Positions 33,232 through 41,810 of a stretch of 64,000 bases of DNA are shown here, in pieces. Under the pieces are notes generated by a model, which made no database searches, had not been told where the DNA came from, and saw only the letters and a list, made by a program, of their open reading frames with translations. The translations under genes were made by a program, and so were the position numbers. Within the stretch, counting starts at the first letter, position 1; each line of letters starts with the position of its first letter. This DNA comes from Weissella ceti (GTDB lineage Bacteria; Bacillota; Bacilli; Lactobacillales; Lactobacillaceae), in contig NZ_CP074441.1 of assembly GCF_018394055.1 (NCBI RefSeq), positions 248,001 to 312,000 of the forward strand, given 5' to 3'.

Positions 33232-33303
33232 GCGGATGTAGTACAATGGCTAGTGCTCCAGCCTTCCAAGCTGGGAATGCGGGTTCGATTCCCGTCATCC
33301 GCT
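33232..33303 (+). tRNA. tRNA-Gly (TCC), copy 3 of 3
   Basis: Identical to copies 1 and 2, again at a 90-base offset. The AT-rich spacers between copies differ slightly. Confidence 0.97.
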
Positions 33304-33307
33304 TTAT

Positions 33308-33381
<74 letters not shown>

Positions 33382-33426
33382 TTATTAACATATTCGTGTG
33401 TTAATAATGGGTTTTATTATAATGAT

Positions 33427-33514
33427 GGGGACATACTCAAGAGGCTGAAGAGGCGCCCCTGCTAAGGGTGTAGGTCGGGCAACCGGCGCGAGGGTTCGAA
33501 TCCCTCTGTCTCCG
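33427..33514 (+). tRNA. tRNA-Ser (GCT)
   Basis: 88 bases with a long variable arm, loop CTGCTAA, acceptor GGGGACA/TGTCTCC, discriminator G. Last tRNA of the cluster. Confidence 0.96.
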
Positions 33515-33522
33515 TACGAATT

Positions 33523-33557
33523 AAAAAACCGATATCTCTACGAGGTCTCGGTTTTTT
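33523..33557 (+). terminator. Terminator of the rrn-tRNA operon
   Basis: AAAAAACCGA pairs with TCGGTTTTTT around an imperfect inner stem and is followed by the T-run. Confidence 0.85.
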
Positions 33558-33610
33558 GTTAAGAAAGTTTGGGAACGCAATAAATAAAAGGAAAGTGGGA
33601 TAAGTGGTTT

Positions 33611-34087
33611 ATGAGTGAAGAAGATCTGAAAAAGCATGCTATCTTTATGTGCATGGTTACAACGATGATGTCGATTAGTTTTTTTAGTACCTTAGGTGTC
33701 TCATGGCAAACAATGATGCATATCTCATTGATGCTATTGATCATGTGGCCAACTGTATTTGGACTAAAAGAATTGATTACCGCACCCATTGTTAAGAAGC
33801 TTCATGATCATGTCTTATGTAAGATATCTCATAATAAGCGACACACATATCCATTCTTCACCATCTTCATTAACTCAGGATTAGTGACTTTGCTACTGTT
33901 AGTTGTGGCACAAATCTACCCAAACAACTTTTTAGCGACTTTCTTAGATAACTGGGAAAAGAAGTTGATTGTATTAATTCCATTATTTTTTCTTGTCCTA
34001 CGACCAACAATTGAATGGTTGTTTAACAATGAGAAACATCAACTAGTCAAGTTGATCGAAGAGAAATCAAATATCAATAAAAAGTAA
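33611..34087 (+). CDS. Four-helix membrane protein, function unknown
   Basis: 158 aa. I do not assign a family with confidence; two similar two-helix halves with MMSISFF-like and LVTLLLL stretches recall DUF2798 proteins. Hydrophobic segments lie at about residues 10-28, 33-52, 85-104 and 118-136, with basic cytoplasmic ends. GGAAAGTGGGA lies upstream as a ribosome binding site at a rather long distance (about 15 bases). It has its own terminator and follows the rrn terminator, so it is monocistronic. Confidence 0.75.
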   Translation: MSEEDLKKHAIFMCMVTTMMSISFFSTLGVSWQTMMHISLMLLIMWPTVFGLKELITAPIVKKLHDHVLCKISHNKRHTYPFFTIFINSGLVTLLLLVVAQIYPNNFLATFLDNWEKKLIVLIPLFFLVLRPTIEWLFNNEKHQLVKLIEEKSNINKK

Positions 34088-34119
34088 GACATCTAGGGGA
34101 ACTTAGGTGTCTTTTTTTA
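34088..34119 (+). terminator. Terminator after the four-helix membrane protein gene
   Basis: GACATCTA pairs with TTAGGTGTC (one G-T pair) and is followed by T8. Confidence 0.82.
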
Positions 34120-34206
34120 TATATTTGATATCATTTATAAAACTTGACGATAAATCAGACTTTCTGTACACTTACTTATAATAAGTAATTAAAAAGGGGA
34201 AGCGAC

Positions 34207-35259
34207 ATGAAAGCAACTGAAATTGAATTGGGATTAGATACTTTTGGAGATTTGGCTAAAGACAATGATGGGAATGTCATGAGCTATGCGGCGTCATTGC
34301 GACAAGTAGTAAAAGAAGCTGTGATCGCAGATAAAGTTGGTGTAGATGTTATTGCATTGGGAGAACACCACCGTGACGAATTTGCAATCTCAAGTCCAGA
34401 AACAGTACTAGCTGCGATTGCAACACAAACTGAAAACATTCGTCTTGCTTCAGGGGTTACTGTTTTGAGTTCTGATGATCCAGTTCGTGTATACAAACGT
34501 TTTGCGACAGTTGACGGATTGTCAAATGGACGTGCAGAAGTTATTTTGGGACGTGGATCATTTACAGAATCATTCCCATTGTTTGGATATAACCTTGAAG
34601 ATTATGATGACTTGTTTGAAGAAAAGATTGCGATGTTCTCAAAAATCTTGGAAGAAAAGCCATTAACATGGGAAGGTGAATTCACACAAAAGATTACAGA
34701 CACACAAATTTACCCAAAGACTGAATCTGGTCACTTGAAGACCATGGTCGGGGTTGGTGGTTCACCTGAATCAATTATTCGTGCCGCACGCTACGATTTC
34801 CCTGTAATCCTAGCGATTATTGGTGGAGATCCTGCACGATTCCACCCATACGTAGAATTGTATAAGCGTGCCGCTAAGCGTCTAGGAAACCCAATTCACC
34901 CAATGGCTATGCATTCACACGGATTCATTGCGGATACGCAAGAAGAAGCCGAAGAAATGGCTTGGGAGAACATTAAGATGGCATTTGATAAGATTGGTAA
35001 GACACGTGGATGGGCACCTATGACACGTGAACACTTCAATCGAGAAATGGAATCAGGCTCAATGTATGTAGGAACGCCTGAAGTTGTGGCACAACGTATT
35101 GCTAAGTCAATTCGTACCCTAGAAGTCGGACGTTTTGATTTGGTTTACGGAGCCGGAGAACAACCTGCAGCAGCGCGTGAACACATGATTGAATTGTATG
35201 GAACAAAGGTTATTCCTCGTGTACGTGAATTGCTTGTGGAGGCTGGATATGCAGAATAA
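34207..35259 (+). CDS. LLM class flavin-dependent oxidoreductase (luciferase-like)
   Basis: 350 aa TIM-barrel of the bacterial luciferase-like monooxygenase family, using FMNH2 or F420. Visible are the N-terminal ELGLDTFGDLA, the ALGEHHRDEFAISSP block typical of the flavin site, RLASGVTVLSSDDPVRVYKRFATVDGLS and the RAEVILGRGSF motif. Lactic acid bacteria lack F420 synthesis, so FMN is the likely cofactor. AAAGGGGAAG precedes the ATG. The last bases overlap the next gene, a Rossmann dinucleotide-binding protein, so the two are translationally coupled and may form an electron-supply pair. Substrate unknown. Confidence 0.9.
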   Translation: MKATEIELGLDTFGDLAKDNDGNVMSYAASLRQVVKEAVIADKVGVDVIALGEHHRDEFAISSPETVLAAIATQTENIRLASGVTVLSSDDPVRVYKRFATVDGLSNGRAEVILGRGSFTESFPLFGYNLEDYDDLFEEKIAMFSKILEEKPLTWEGEFTQKITDTQIYPKTESGHLKTMVGVGGSPESIIRAARYDFPVILAIIGGDPARFHPYVELYKRAAKRLGNPIHPMAMHSHGFIADTQEEAEEMAWENIKMAFDKIGKTRGWAPMTREHFNREMESGSMYVGTPEVVAQRIAKSIRTLEVGRFDLVYGAGEQPAAAREHMIELYGTKVIPRVRELLVEAGYAE

Positions 35260-35938
35260 AACGATAGGTATTTTGGGTGCTGGTAAGGTCGGCATTGTTT
35301 TTGCCCAATTAGCTATTCGTGCTGGATATAATGTTTTGATTGCTGGATCAGGTAGTGTTGAGAAAATTGATCTAACGATTGAAGTTTTAGCACCTGGTGC
35401 GAAAGCGGTGACGGCTGCAGAAGCAGCTAGCGAAGCAGATATTGTGATTTTAGCGTTACCATTGAGTAAGTATTTGACGATTGAACAAGAACCACTTAAG
35501 GGTAAGATTGTGATTGATGCTATGAATTATTGGTGGGAGGTGGATGGCTTCCGCGATGATTTAACAAATCCCTTACAATCATCAAGTGAATTGATTCAAG
35601 AATACTTGCCAGAAAGTCGAATTGTTAAAGCATTCAACCACATGGGATACCATGACTTGCTAGATGAATCCGTAGCAGCAGGGACTGCCGGACGTAAAGC
35701 AATTGCGGTTGCTGGAGACGATAAAGAAGCTGTCGGGATTGTAGAACAGGTTGTGGATGAATTAGGATTTGATCCAGTATATATTGGTGGCCTAGATCAA
35801 GGACAGAGTTTAGAACCTGGTAGTGATGCATTTGGTGCTAATGAGACACGTGAAGTGCTATTAAACATGATAAATGCCTTTGATGAAACAGAACGCGGTA
35901 AGCAGATTAAAGCTGCGCGAGCTGCAAAGAATAACTAA
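35249..35938 (+). CDS. NAD(P)-binding Rossmann protein, F420-reductase-like (COG2085)
   Basis: 229 aa from ATG 35249, with TGGAGG 7 bases upstream inside the previous gene; the upstream in-frame ATG at 35189 would bury the Rossmann N-terminus. The start TIGILGAGKVGIVFA is a GxGxxG NAD(P)-binding motif. The middle IVILALPLSKY and VIDAMNYWW segments match the NADPH-dependent F420 reductase/FNO-like family, which in F420-free bacteria includes proteins that reduce flavins or unknown substrates. It overlaps the LLM oxidoreductase gene by 11 bases and ends at a terminator. Confidence 0.85.
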   Translation: MQNKTIGILGAGKVGIVFAQLAIRAGYNVLIAGSGSVEKIDLTIEVLAPGAKAVTAAEAASEADIVILALPLSKYLTIEQEPLKGKIVIDAMNYWWEVDGFRDDLTNPLQSSSELIQEYLPESRIVKAFNHMGYHDLLDESVAAGTAGRKAIAVAGDDKEAVGIVEQVVDELGFDPVYIGGLDQGQSLEPGSDAFGANETREVLLNMINAFDETERGKQIKAARAAKNN

Positions 35939-35947
35939 TAGAATTAG

Positions 35948-35976
35948 TAAACCACTCATTTGAGTGGTTTTTTTAT
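35948..35976 (+). terminator. Terminator after the LLM-Rossmann gene pair
   Basis: AAACCACTCA and its complement around a 2-base centre, followed by T7. Confidence 0.92.
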
Positions 35977-36252
35977 TGTCTTATCAGATATGATAAAAAC
36001 ATTTTTTTGTGACAACTTGTCTAGAAAACTTAAAGACGTTTACTAAGTTATAAAAGGTCATCCGCGTAAAAGATAATGAACGAATTGATTACACCTTGGT
36101 CAGGTATTGGTTTTCGGAATTAAGAAAATATACACTCATAGAGAAAGTTGATAGTGATAATTAATCCACCTGTTAACAGTCAATGGCGTGTGCTTGTTGT
36201 TTAAGAATGCTTCACATAAACTAAATTCATAAAACGATATCGGGGGGATTGA
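35977..36252. other. Region upstream of the XRE/TPR regulator
   Basis: AT-rich, 276 bases. It must contain the regulator promoter, which I cannot place. A 15-codon ORF (36076-36123) is present without a Shine-Dalgarno. GGGGGGATTGA before 36253 is the regulator's ribosome binding site. Confidence 0.4.
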
Positions 36253-37107
36253 ATGATTGTAGATGGGGCATTATTAAAACAGCGACGAGAACAATTGGGA
36301 ATATCTCAGGGGCAATTAGCACAGGGGATTTGTCACCAATCATTAATATCACGTTTAGAAAAAGACAATCATATAACCAGTATGACGATCTTGCAAAACT
36401 TGTGTGCACGACTACAAATTAATGTATCAACATTGGTTACTTTTGCAGATCAAGAACATATGCCATTGAACGTTATTCGGGAATTAGTAGATGCGCATCA
36501 ATATACACGAGCGAAAGTATATTTACAGGCAAAGCGTTTAAAGAAGTGTTTACCAGAATTTGCATTACCGGAATATCATTTATTACGTGGAAGGGTTCAT
36601 CTAGGTTTGAGTGAAATTTCGCAAGCAATGCAAAGTTTACATTTAGCATTAGGAGAAGTTGGGCGTCATCAATCACAGTTAATGGTTGAAATTTTTACTG
36701 AAATGGGTGCCGTCTGGTTAGTACAAAATGAAATTGTCAATGCGACAGAATGTTTAGAACGCGCATGTAGTATCATCCGTGATTTAAACGATACACAAAC
36801 ATCGAGCTTAAACATGGTGATTGTTTACACATATCGTCGACAAGCAGAATTGTACATTAAAGTGGGTGATGCGACTAAAGCATTGAAACGAGTTAAAGAT
36901 GCAATGAATTTATTACCATCTGAAAATGTCTATCATGAGATGGTTGCTTTGCAAGAATTACGAATTCAATGTGCAGATATACTGAAATTAACTGATGATA
37001 AAAAAGATGCGATGGTCTTAGCCTATGCCGCGGCTAAGTTTTCACGAGATTCGGAATTAGAAGAAACTGTAAAATCATATCAAGATTTAATACTTACTTC
37101 ACATTAG
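36253..37107 (+). CDS. XRE-family regulator with TPR-like C-terminal domain (Rgg/PlcR-type layout)
   Basis: 284 aa. Residues ~5-60 are a helix-turn-helix (KQRREQLGISQGQLAQGICHQSLISRLE). The rest is all-helical with TPR-like repeats (for example RQAELYIKVGDATKALKRVK), the layout of RRNPP regulators such as PlcR and Rgg that bind short peptides. No obvious peptide gene with a secretion signal lies beside it. It sits directly upstream of cydAB on the same strand with a palindrome (37116-37130) between, so it may control cydAB, itself, or both. The ligand is unknown. Confidence 0.82.
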   Translation: MIVDGALLKQRREQLGISQGQLAQGICHQSLISRLEKDNHITSMTILQNLCARLQINVSTLVTFADQEHMPLNVIRELVDAHQYTRAKVYLQAKRLKKCLPEFALPEYHLLRGRVHLGLSEISQAMQSLHLALGEVGRHQSQLMVEIFTEMGAVWLVQNEIVNATECLERACSIIRDLNDTQTSSLNMVIVYTYRRQAELYIKVGDATKALKRVKDAMNLLPSENVYHEMVALQELRIQCADILKLTDDKKDAMVLAYAAAKFSRDSELEETVKSYQDLILTSH

Positions 37108-37115
37108 TGACGATT

Positions 37116-37130
37116 ATGACACCGTGTCAT
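37116..37130. promoter_or_regulatory. Perfect palindrome between the regulator and cydA
   Basis: ATGACAC C GTGTCAT, two 7-base arms with a single central base, 8 bases after the regulator stop. No T-run follows at once (TTATTTGAGG). It could be an operator for the regulator or a redox-sensing protein. Confidence 0.5.
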
Positions 37131-37232
37131 TTATTTGAGGGTTAGACTAGCTAAAACACTTGATTATGTTTATAATATATTGTATAAGCGCAAAGCTTGG
37201 GTATATTTAAAATTGAGTAGGAGGCAAGTTTC

Positions 37233-38711
37233 ATGAACTTGATGACAGGTCTTTCCATGTTAGACTTGGCGCGTATCCAATTCGCGATGACAACAGTGTT
37301 CCACTTTTTCTTTGTGCCACTGTCAATCGGATTGGGATTAATCGTTGCAATCATGGAAACTATGTATGTGATTAAGAAAGATGACACATACAAGCGTATG
37401 GCAAAGTTCTGGGGACGTATTTTCCTTTTGAGCTTCGCAGTTGGAGTTGTGACTGGTATTATTCAAGAATTCCAATTCGGAATGAATTGGTCACAATACT
37501 CACGTTACGTTGGGGACATCTTTGGACCTGCGTTGGCCGTTGAAGCCTTGGTAGCGTTCTTCATGGAATCAACATTCCTTGGACTATGGATGTTCGGATG
37601 GGATAAGTTCAATAAGGGCCTACATTTGGCCTTTATCTGGATTACAGCTGTAGGTTCTGCATTCTCTGCATTGTGGATTTTGGCAGCGAACTCATTCATG
37701 CACAACCCAGTTGGTTACGAAATTGATAAGGTAATGGATCGTGCCGTTTTGGTCGACTTCCCAGCCTTGTTGACTAACCACCAACTATGGTTGGTATTCC
37801 CTCACGTATTCTTTGCAACATTCCTTGCAGGGTCATTCGTGGTTATCGGGGTATCAGCATTCTCATTGCTACGTAAGACAAAGGAATTGAACTTCTTCAA
37901 GAAGTCAATCCACGTTGCATCAGCTGTTGCGATTGTTGGAACATTTGGAATTTTGGTCACAGGTGATTTGCACGCATATAACCTACAACATGACCAACCA
38001 ATGAAGTTTGCGGCTATGGAAGGAATTTCAGAAGACATTGGTGGTGAAGGCATTTCACAACCATGGGCAGTTCTGGCATACACGAACCCAGAAACGCATA
38101 AGACAGAATGGTCACTTGAAGTGCCATATCTATTGTCAATCCTTGGAAACCACTCATTGACTGGTTTCAACAAGGGTACTGAAACAATTAACAAAGAATT
38201 GCATGAAAAATATGATGATCAATTCGGAGAAGACATGAGTTACTGGTTGCCAGCTAACACATTGTTCTACGCATTCCGTATTATGTCAGCATCAGCTATG
38301 GCATTCCTTGCACTAGCAGCATACGCATTCTGGTTCACTCGTGAAAAGGCTGACTTCAGCTTCTTCTACAAGTACCGTTGGATTTTGTGGATCTTCGGAT
38401 TGGCTACATTCTTGCCATTCGTTGCCATTACATCTGGTTGGTTGGTAACAGAATTGGGACGTTTCCCATGGGTTGTTTACGGCGTATTGACTATCGCCGA
38501 TGCCGTATCACCTAACGTATCATGGATGTCATTGATGATTTCAAACGTATTGTACTTCTTGACATTCTCTGTTATCGGGGGAATCATGGTCTTCTTGTCA
38601 CGTCGTGTGATGATTGAAGGACCTGAATCAGTCGATGCAGAAGCAATTGAAGATGCTAAGGAAGCAACAGATCCATATGCAGCAGATTCATTTGAAGGAG
38701 GAGCAAAGTAA
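37233..38711 (+). CDS. cydA: Cytochrome bd ubiquinol oxidase subunit I
   Basis: 492 aa polytopic subunit with the three haems of cytochrome bd. It oxidises menaquinol and reduces oxygen to water; lactic acid bacteria need external haem and often menaquinone. The N-terminal FHFFFVPLSIGLG with the haem ligand His, the GNHSLTGFNKG region and the LGRFPWVVYG motif are visible. The Q-loop is of the short type. An AGGAGGC Shine-Dalgarno lies upstream of the ATG at 37233 (a second ATG two codons on). The stop overlaps the cydB start. Confidence 0.95.
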   Translation: MNLMTGLSMLDLARIQFAMTTVFHFFFVPLSIGLGLIVAIMETMYVIKKDDTYKRMAKFWGRIFLLSFAVGVVTGIIQEFQFGMNWSQYSRYVGDIFGPALAVEALVAFFMESTFLGLWMFGWDKFNKGLHLAFIWITAVGSAFSALWILAANSFMHNPVGYEIDKVMDRAVLVDFPALLTNHQLWLVFPHVFFATFLAGSFVVIGVSAFSLLRKTKELNFFKKSIHVASAVAIVGTFGILVTGDLHAYNLQHDQPMKFAAMEGISEDIGGEGISQPWAVLAYTNPETHKTEWSLEVPYLLSILGNHSLTGFNKGTETINKELHEKYDDQFGEDMSYWLPANTLFYAFRIMSASAMAFLALAAYAFWFTREKADFSFFYKYRWILWIFGLATFLPFVAITSGWLVTELGRFPWVVYGVLTIADAVSPNVSWMSLMISNVLYFLTFSVIGGIMVFLSRRVMIEGPESVDAEAIEDAKEATDPYAADSFEGGAK

Positions 38712-39721
38712 TGACATTTCTACAAATTCTTTGGTTCGTCCTTGTCGGTGTTTTGTTCGCTGGATTCTTCTTCCTAGAAGGATTTGACTTCGGGATTGGG
38801 ATGTCTGTAAAGACAGTTGCTAAGAACGAAGAAGAAGAAGATGCATTGATTGAAACAATCGGACCTCACTGGGACGGAAACGAAGTTTGGTTGATCACTG
38901 CTGGTGGTGCCATGTTCGCGGCTATTCCATTCTGGTACGCTTCGTTGTTCTCAGGATTCTACTTGGTACTATTTATCATCCTATTGGGACTAATCTTCCG
39001 TGGGGTATCATTTGAATTCCGTGAAGCAATGCAAACAGCTAAGTACCGTAACCTTTGGACTACTGTATTGGCAGTGTCATCATTCATCGTACCGTTCTTC
39101 TTCGGTGTAATGTTTGTCGACGTTGTCCAAGGTATGCCAATCGACGCAAACGGTGACTTGATGGCTGGATTCACTGACTACATTAACGTATTCTCACTAA
39201 TCGGTGGGGTTGCCTTGTCATTGATTTCATACATGCACGGATTGAACTACATGCGTTTGAAGTTGGTACCTGGTGTATTGACTGAACGTGCTGGAAAGCA
39301 ACTACGTGTCTTGTACCCAGTCTTGTTGGCCGGTGAAGTTGCCTTCGCTGTTGGTTTGTACTTGAACACAGACTTCTTCACACAAAAGCCTGTTATCACA
39401 ACAATCTTGCTAGCCTTGATCGTTGTATTGACAGTTATCGGTTGGTGGTCTGAATCAAAGGCTAAGGAATTACTTGCATTCCTTGCTTTGGGGCTAACAA
39501 TTATGACATTGGTTGGATTGTTGTTCACTGGATTGTTCCCGCGCGTTATGATCGGAAACGACCCAGCAACTTCAATCTTGCTACAAAACGCAACATCAAC
39601 ACCATACACACTTGTATGGATGTCATGGATCGCTTTGATCATGGTGCCAATTGTCTTGGGATACCAAGCATGGAGCTTCTGGATCTTCCGTAAGCGTATC
39701 AGCGTTAAGCACGAAAACTAA
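38711..39721 (+). CDS. cydB: Cytochrome bd ubiquinol oxidase subunit II
   Basis: 336 aa, about eight to nine helices. CydB scaffolds CydA in the membrane. The N-terminal LEGFDFGIGM motif and the ETIGPHWDGNEVWLI motif are the family signatures. TAATG overlap and a GGAGGAG just upstream mean coupled translation with cydA. The cydAB transcript ends at a terminator, and cydDC follows with its own promoter. Confidence 0.96.
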   Translation: MTFLQILWFVLVGVLFAGFFFLEGFDFGIGMSVKTVAKNEEEEDALIETIGPHWDGNEVWLITAGGAMFAAIPFWYASLFSGFYLVLFIILLGLIFRGVSFEFREAMQTAKYRNLWTTVLAVSSFIVPFFFGVMFVDVVQGMPIDANGDLMAGFTDYINVFSLIGGVALSLISYMHGLNYMRLKLVPGVLTERAGKQLRVLYPVLLAGEVAFAVGLYLNTDFFTQKPVITTILLALIVVLTVIGWWSESKAKELLAFLALGLTIMTLVGLLFTGLFPRVMIGNDPATSILLQNATSTPYTLVWMSWIALIMVPIVLGYQAWSFWIFRKRISVKHEN

Positions 39722-39741
39722 AATGTTTATTTAGATAAACT

Positions 39742-39775
39742 AAACCGTCATCCAAATTGGATGGCGGTTTTTATT
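39742..39775 (+). terminator. Terminator after cydB
   Basis: AAACCGTCATCC pairs with GGATGGCGGTTT (one G-T) around AAATT, followed by T-rich sequence. Confidence 0.9.
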
Positions 39776-39885
39776 TTATAAACTTTATACCCATTTATAT
39801 GACATCTAGGAGGAGTTAAAGAAGTTAGGTGGTCTATGAGTTATCTAATTCATTTGACTGCGTTAGATAGCTTGTGAGAGACGAT

Positions 39886-39898
39886 ACAAACGGTTTGT
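39886..39898. promoter_or_regulatory. Palindromic operator-like site upstream of cydD
   Basis: ACAAAC G GTTTGT is a perfect inverted repeat of LacI/CcpA-family flavour, but it does not match the cre consensus at the outer bases. It lies about 80 bases before the promoter -35. Confidence 0.45.
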
Positions 39899-39977
39899 TA
39901 ACGGGGGTAATTAATCTAAAGTAAGGTGGGGCATTTTTTAATAGCATTTATACTGTATTTATAGGGTAGTAGCGTTT

Positions 39978-40006
39978 TTGACGGGGCATGAATAGATGCT
40001 TATAAT
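39978..40006 (+). promoter_or_regulatory. cydDC promoter
   Basis: TTGACG (39978-39983), 17 bases, TATAAT (40001-40006). Confidence 0.85.
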
Positions 40007-40019
40007 AGAATTAGTTCAC

Positions 40020-40048
40020 AAAGGATCGGGCGATGACCGGTCCTTTTT
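40020..40048 (+). terminator. Attenuator-like hairpin in the cydD leader
   Basis: AAGGATCGG pairs with CCGGTCCTT (one G-T) and is followed by T5, immediately downstream of the transcription start. It could act as an attenuator. Confidence 0.6.
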
Positions 40049-40076
40049 ATTCAGTTAAAAGCGCAGGGAGAAGTGT

Positions 40077-41810
40077 ATGATTGACCGTCGAATATTTAAA
40101 TTTGCAAATGCTAAAAAGGTCTTGTTAGTATTGGCCGGCCTAACAGGTATTCAAGCTATAATTATCGTTCTACAAGGATTGTTTTTGAGTACAACTCTGA
40201 CAGGACTTTGGAATATGTGGCCACTACAACAAGTGTTATTACCATTGGTTATTTTTGCTGGGGCATTTGTGATGCGTCAATTGTTAGGTGTGGCGAAAAA
40301 CTATGTATTAGCACCATTCGCTGATAATGCAACGAATGAATTACAAGAAGCGCTAATCAAGAAATACACGAAATTAGGACCATCTGTGATTGCGAAACAT
40401 GGGACAGGGAAGTCAGTTGTGTTGGCTGTGGAAGGAATTGATCAAGTACACGATTACTTTTCACTTGTGCTGATCAAGCTGTTTGATATGAGCATTATCC
40501 CATGGGTGATTTTGGCGTATCTGACAACACTGCAATGGAAAGAAGCGGTGTTCTTGTTTGCCATCTATCCTGTGATTGTCTTGTTCATGATTTTATTAGG
40601 ATTTACTGCTCAAGCCAAAGCTGACAAAGAATATGATCGTTTTAACCGACTATCAAATCACTTTATTGACACACTACGTGGATTAACAACTTTGAAGCAA
40701 TTAGGTTTGTCTAAAAAGTACGCCAATAATATCTATGAAGTATCAGAAGATTACCGTAAAGCAACGATCGGAACGTTGAAGATCGCAATTCTATCTAGTT
40801 TTGCTTTGGACTTCTTTACAACACTATCAATTGCGATTGTGGCGTTGTTCCTAGGAATGAGTTTGATGAATGGGACCTTGATGCTTTTACCAGCATTAAC
40901 AATGTTGGTATTGGCCCCAGATTATTTCTTACCAATCCGTAACTTTGCGAATGATTATCATGCAACTTTGAATGGTAAGAATGCCTTGGCCGATATTTTT
41001 ACAATTTTGGATATGCCAGAACCTGAAGGGCAAGAAACGTACCAACCAACAAATGGACAATGGCAAAAGGATAGTACCTTGTCATTAAAGCATGTTGATT
41101 TTAAATATGATGACGGTAGCGAAAATGCACTATCAGATATTAGCTTAGACATGACAGGCTATCAACGTGTTGGACTTGTGGGAACATCTGGCTCAGGAAA
41201 GTCTACTTTGTTGAACTTGATTGGTGGCTTCTTAAATGGAAATGGTCAAATTGCCATTGATGGACAAGACGTACCACATTTGGCTCAAAAGAATTGGCAA
41301 CACATGTTACAAGTGATGCCACAAGATCCTTATATCTTCCATGAAACTGTACGTGAAAATTTGGCGTTCTACGCGACTGATGCTTCGGATACAGACATTA
41401 TTGCTGCAATTGAGACTGTTGGATTGCGTTCATGGTTTGATGGACTACCAGAAGGCCTAGACACGGTTATTGGAGAAGGCGCTTTACAAACATCTGGTGG
41501 GCAAGCACAACGTATTGGCTTGGCTCGAATTATCTTAGACACACAACGTCATGTGATACTACTAGATGAACCAACGGCGCATTTGGATATTGAAACTGAG
41601 TATCGTCTAAAAGAAACGATGTTACCAGTATTTGAAGATAAGTTAGTGGTCTTTGCAACACATCGTCTACATTGGTTAGCGCAAATGGATAATATCATTG
41701 TGATGCGTGATGGGAAGATTGTTGAACAAGGTACATTGCCAGAATTAATGGCAGCCAACGGCTACTTTGTCGAATTACAAGCAGCAATGCGAGGAGTGGC
41801 AAATGACTAA
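40077..41810 (+). CDS. cydD: CydD-like ABC transporter for cytochrome bd assembly
   Basis: 577 aa fused permease-ATPase. CydDC exports thiols (Cys/glutathione in E. coli) or handles haem and is needed to assemble cytochrome bd. The N-terminal part has six helices (~residues 15-300). The ATPase has Walker A GTSGSGKST (~residue 370), the signature TSGGQAQRIGLARI and Walker B VILLDEPTAHLD. AGGGAGAAG precedes the ATG. The last bases overlap the next gene. The CydD versus CydC assignment follows gene order and is not proven. Confidence 0.9.
   Translation: MIDRRIFKFANAKKVLLVLAGLTGIQAIIIVLQGLFLSTTLTGLWNMWPLQQVLLPLVIFAGAFVMRQLLGVAKNYVLAPFADNATNELQEALIKKYTKLGPSVIAKHGTGKSVVLAVEGIDQVHDYFSLVLIKLFDMSIIPWVILAYLTTLQWKEAVFLFAIYPVIVLFMILLGFTAQAKADKEYDRFNRLSNHFIDTLRGLTTLKQLGLSKKYANNIYEVSEDYRKATIGTLKIAILSSFALDFFTTLSIAIVALFLGMSLMNGTLMLLPALTMLVLAPDYFLPIRNFANDYHATLNGKNALADIFTILDMPEPEGQETYQPTNGQWQKDSTLSLKHVDFKYDDGSENALSDISLDMTGYQRVGLVGTSGSGKSTLLNLIGGFLNGNGQIAIDGQDVPHLAQKNWQHMLQVMPQDPYIFHETVRENLAFYATDASDTDIIAAIETVGLRSWFDGLPEGLDTVIGEGALQTSGGQAQRIGLARIILDTQRHVILLDEPTAHLDIETEYRLKETMLPVFEDKLVVFATHRLHWLAQMDNIIVMRDGKIVEQGTLPELMAANGYFVELQAAMRGVAND

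Larger units (their letters stand above)
33049..33306 (+). repeat. Tandem triplication of a 90-bp tRNA-Gly unit
   Basis: Three copies with a 90-base period. The tRNA parts are identical; the 18-base spacers (33124-33141 and 33214-33231) are similar (TTTTTGAAAATAATAAT and TTTCTTAAAATTAATAAT-like), pointing to tandem duplication. Confidence 0.9.
39776..40076 (+). other. cydDC control region
   Basis: It contains a 13-base palindrome (39886-39898), a good promoter (39978-40006) and a terminator-like hairpin (40020-40048) between promoter and cydD. No gene is seen. Confidence 0.6.

Noticed and set aside
36076-36123. 15-codon ORF (MNELITPWSGIGFRN) upstream of the XRE/TPR regulator as a signalling peptide
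   Set aside because: No Shine-Dalgarno and no secretion signal. It could be tested, but is not supported.
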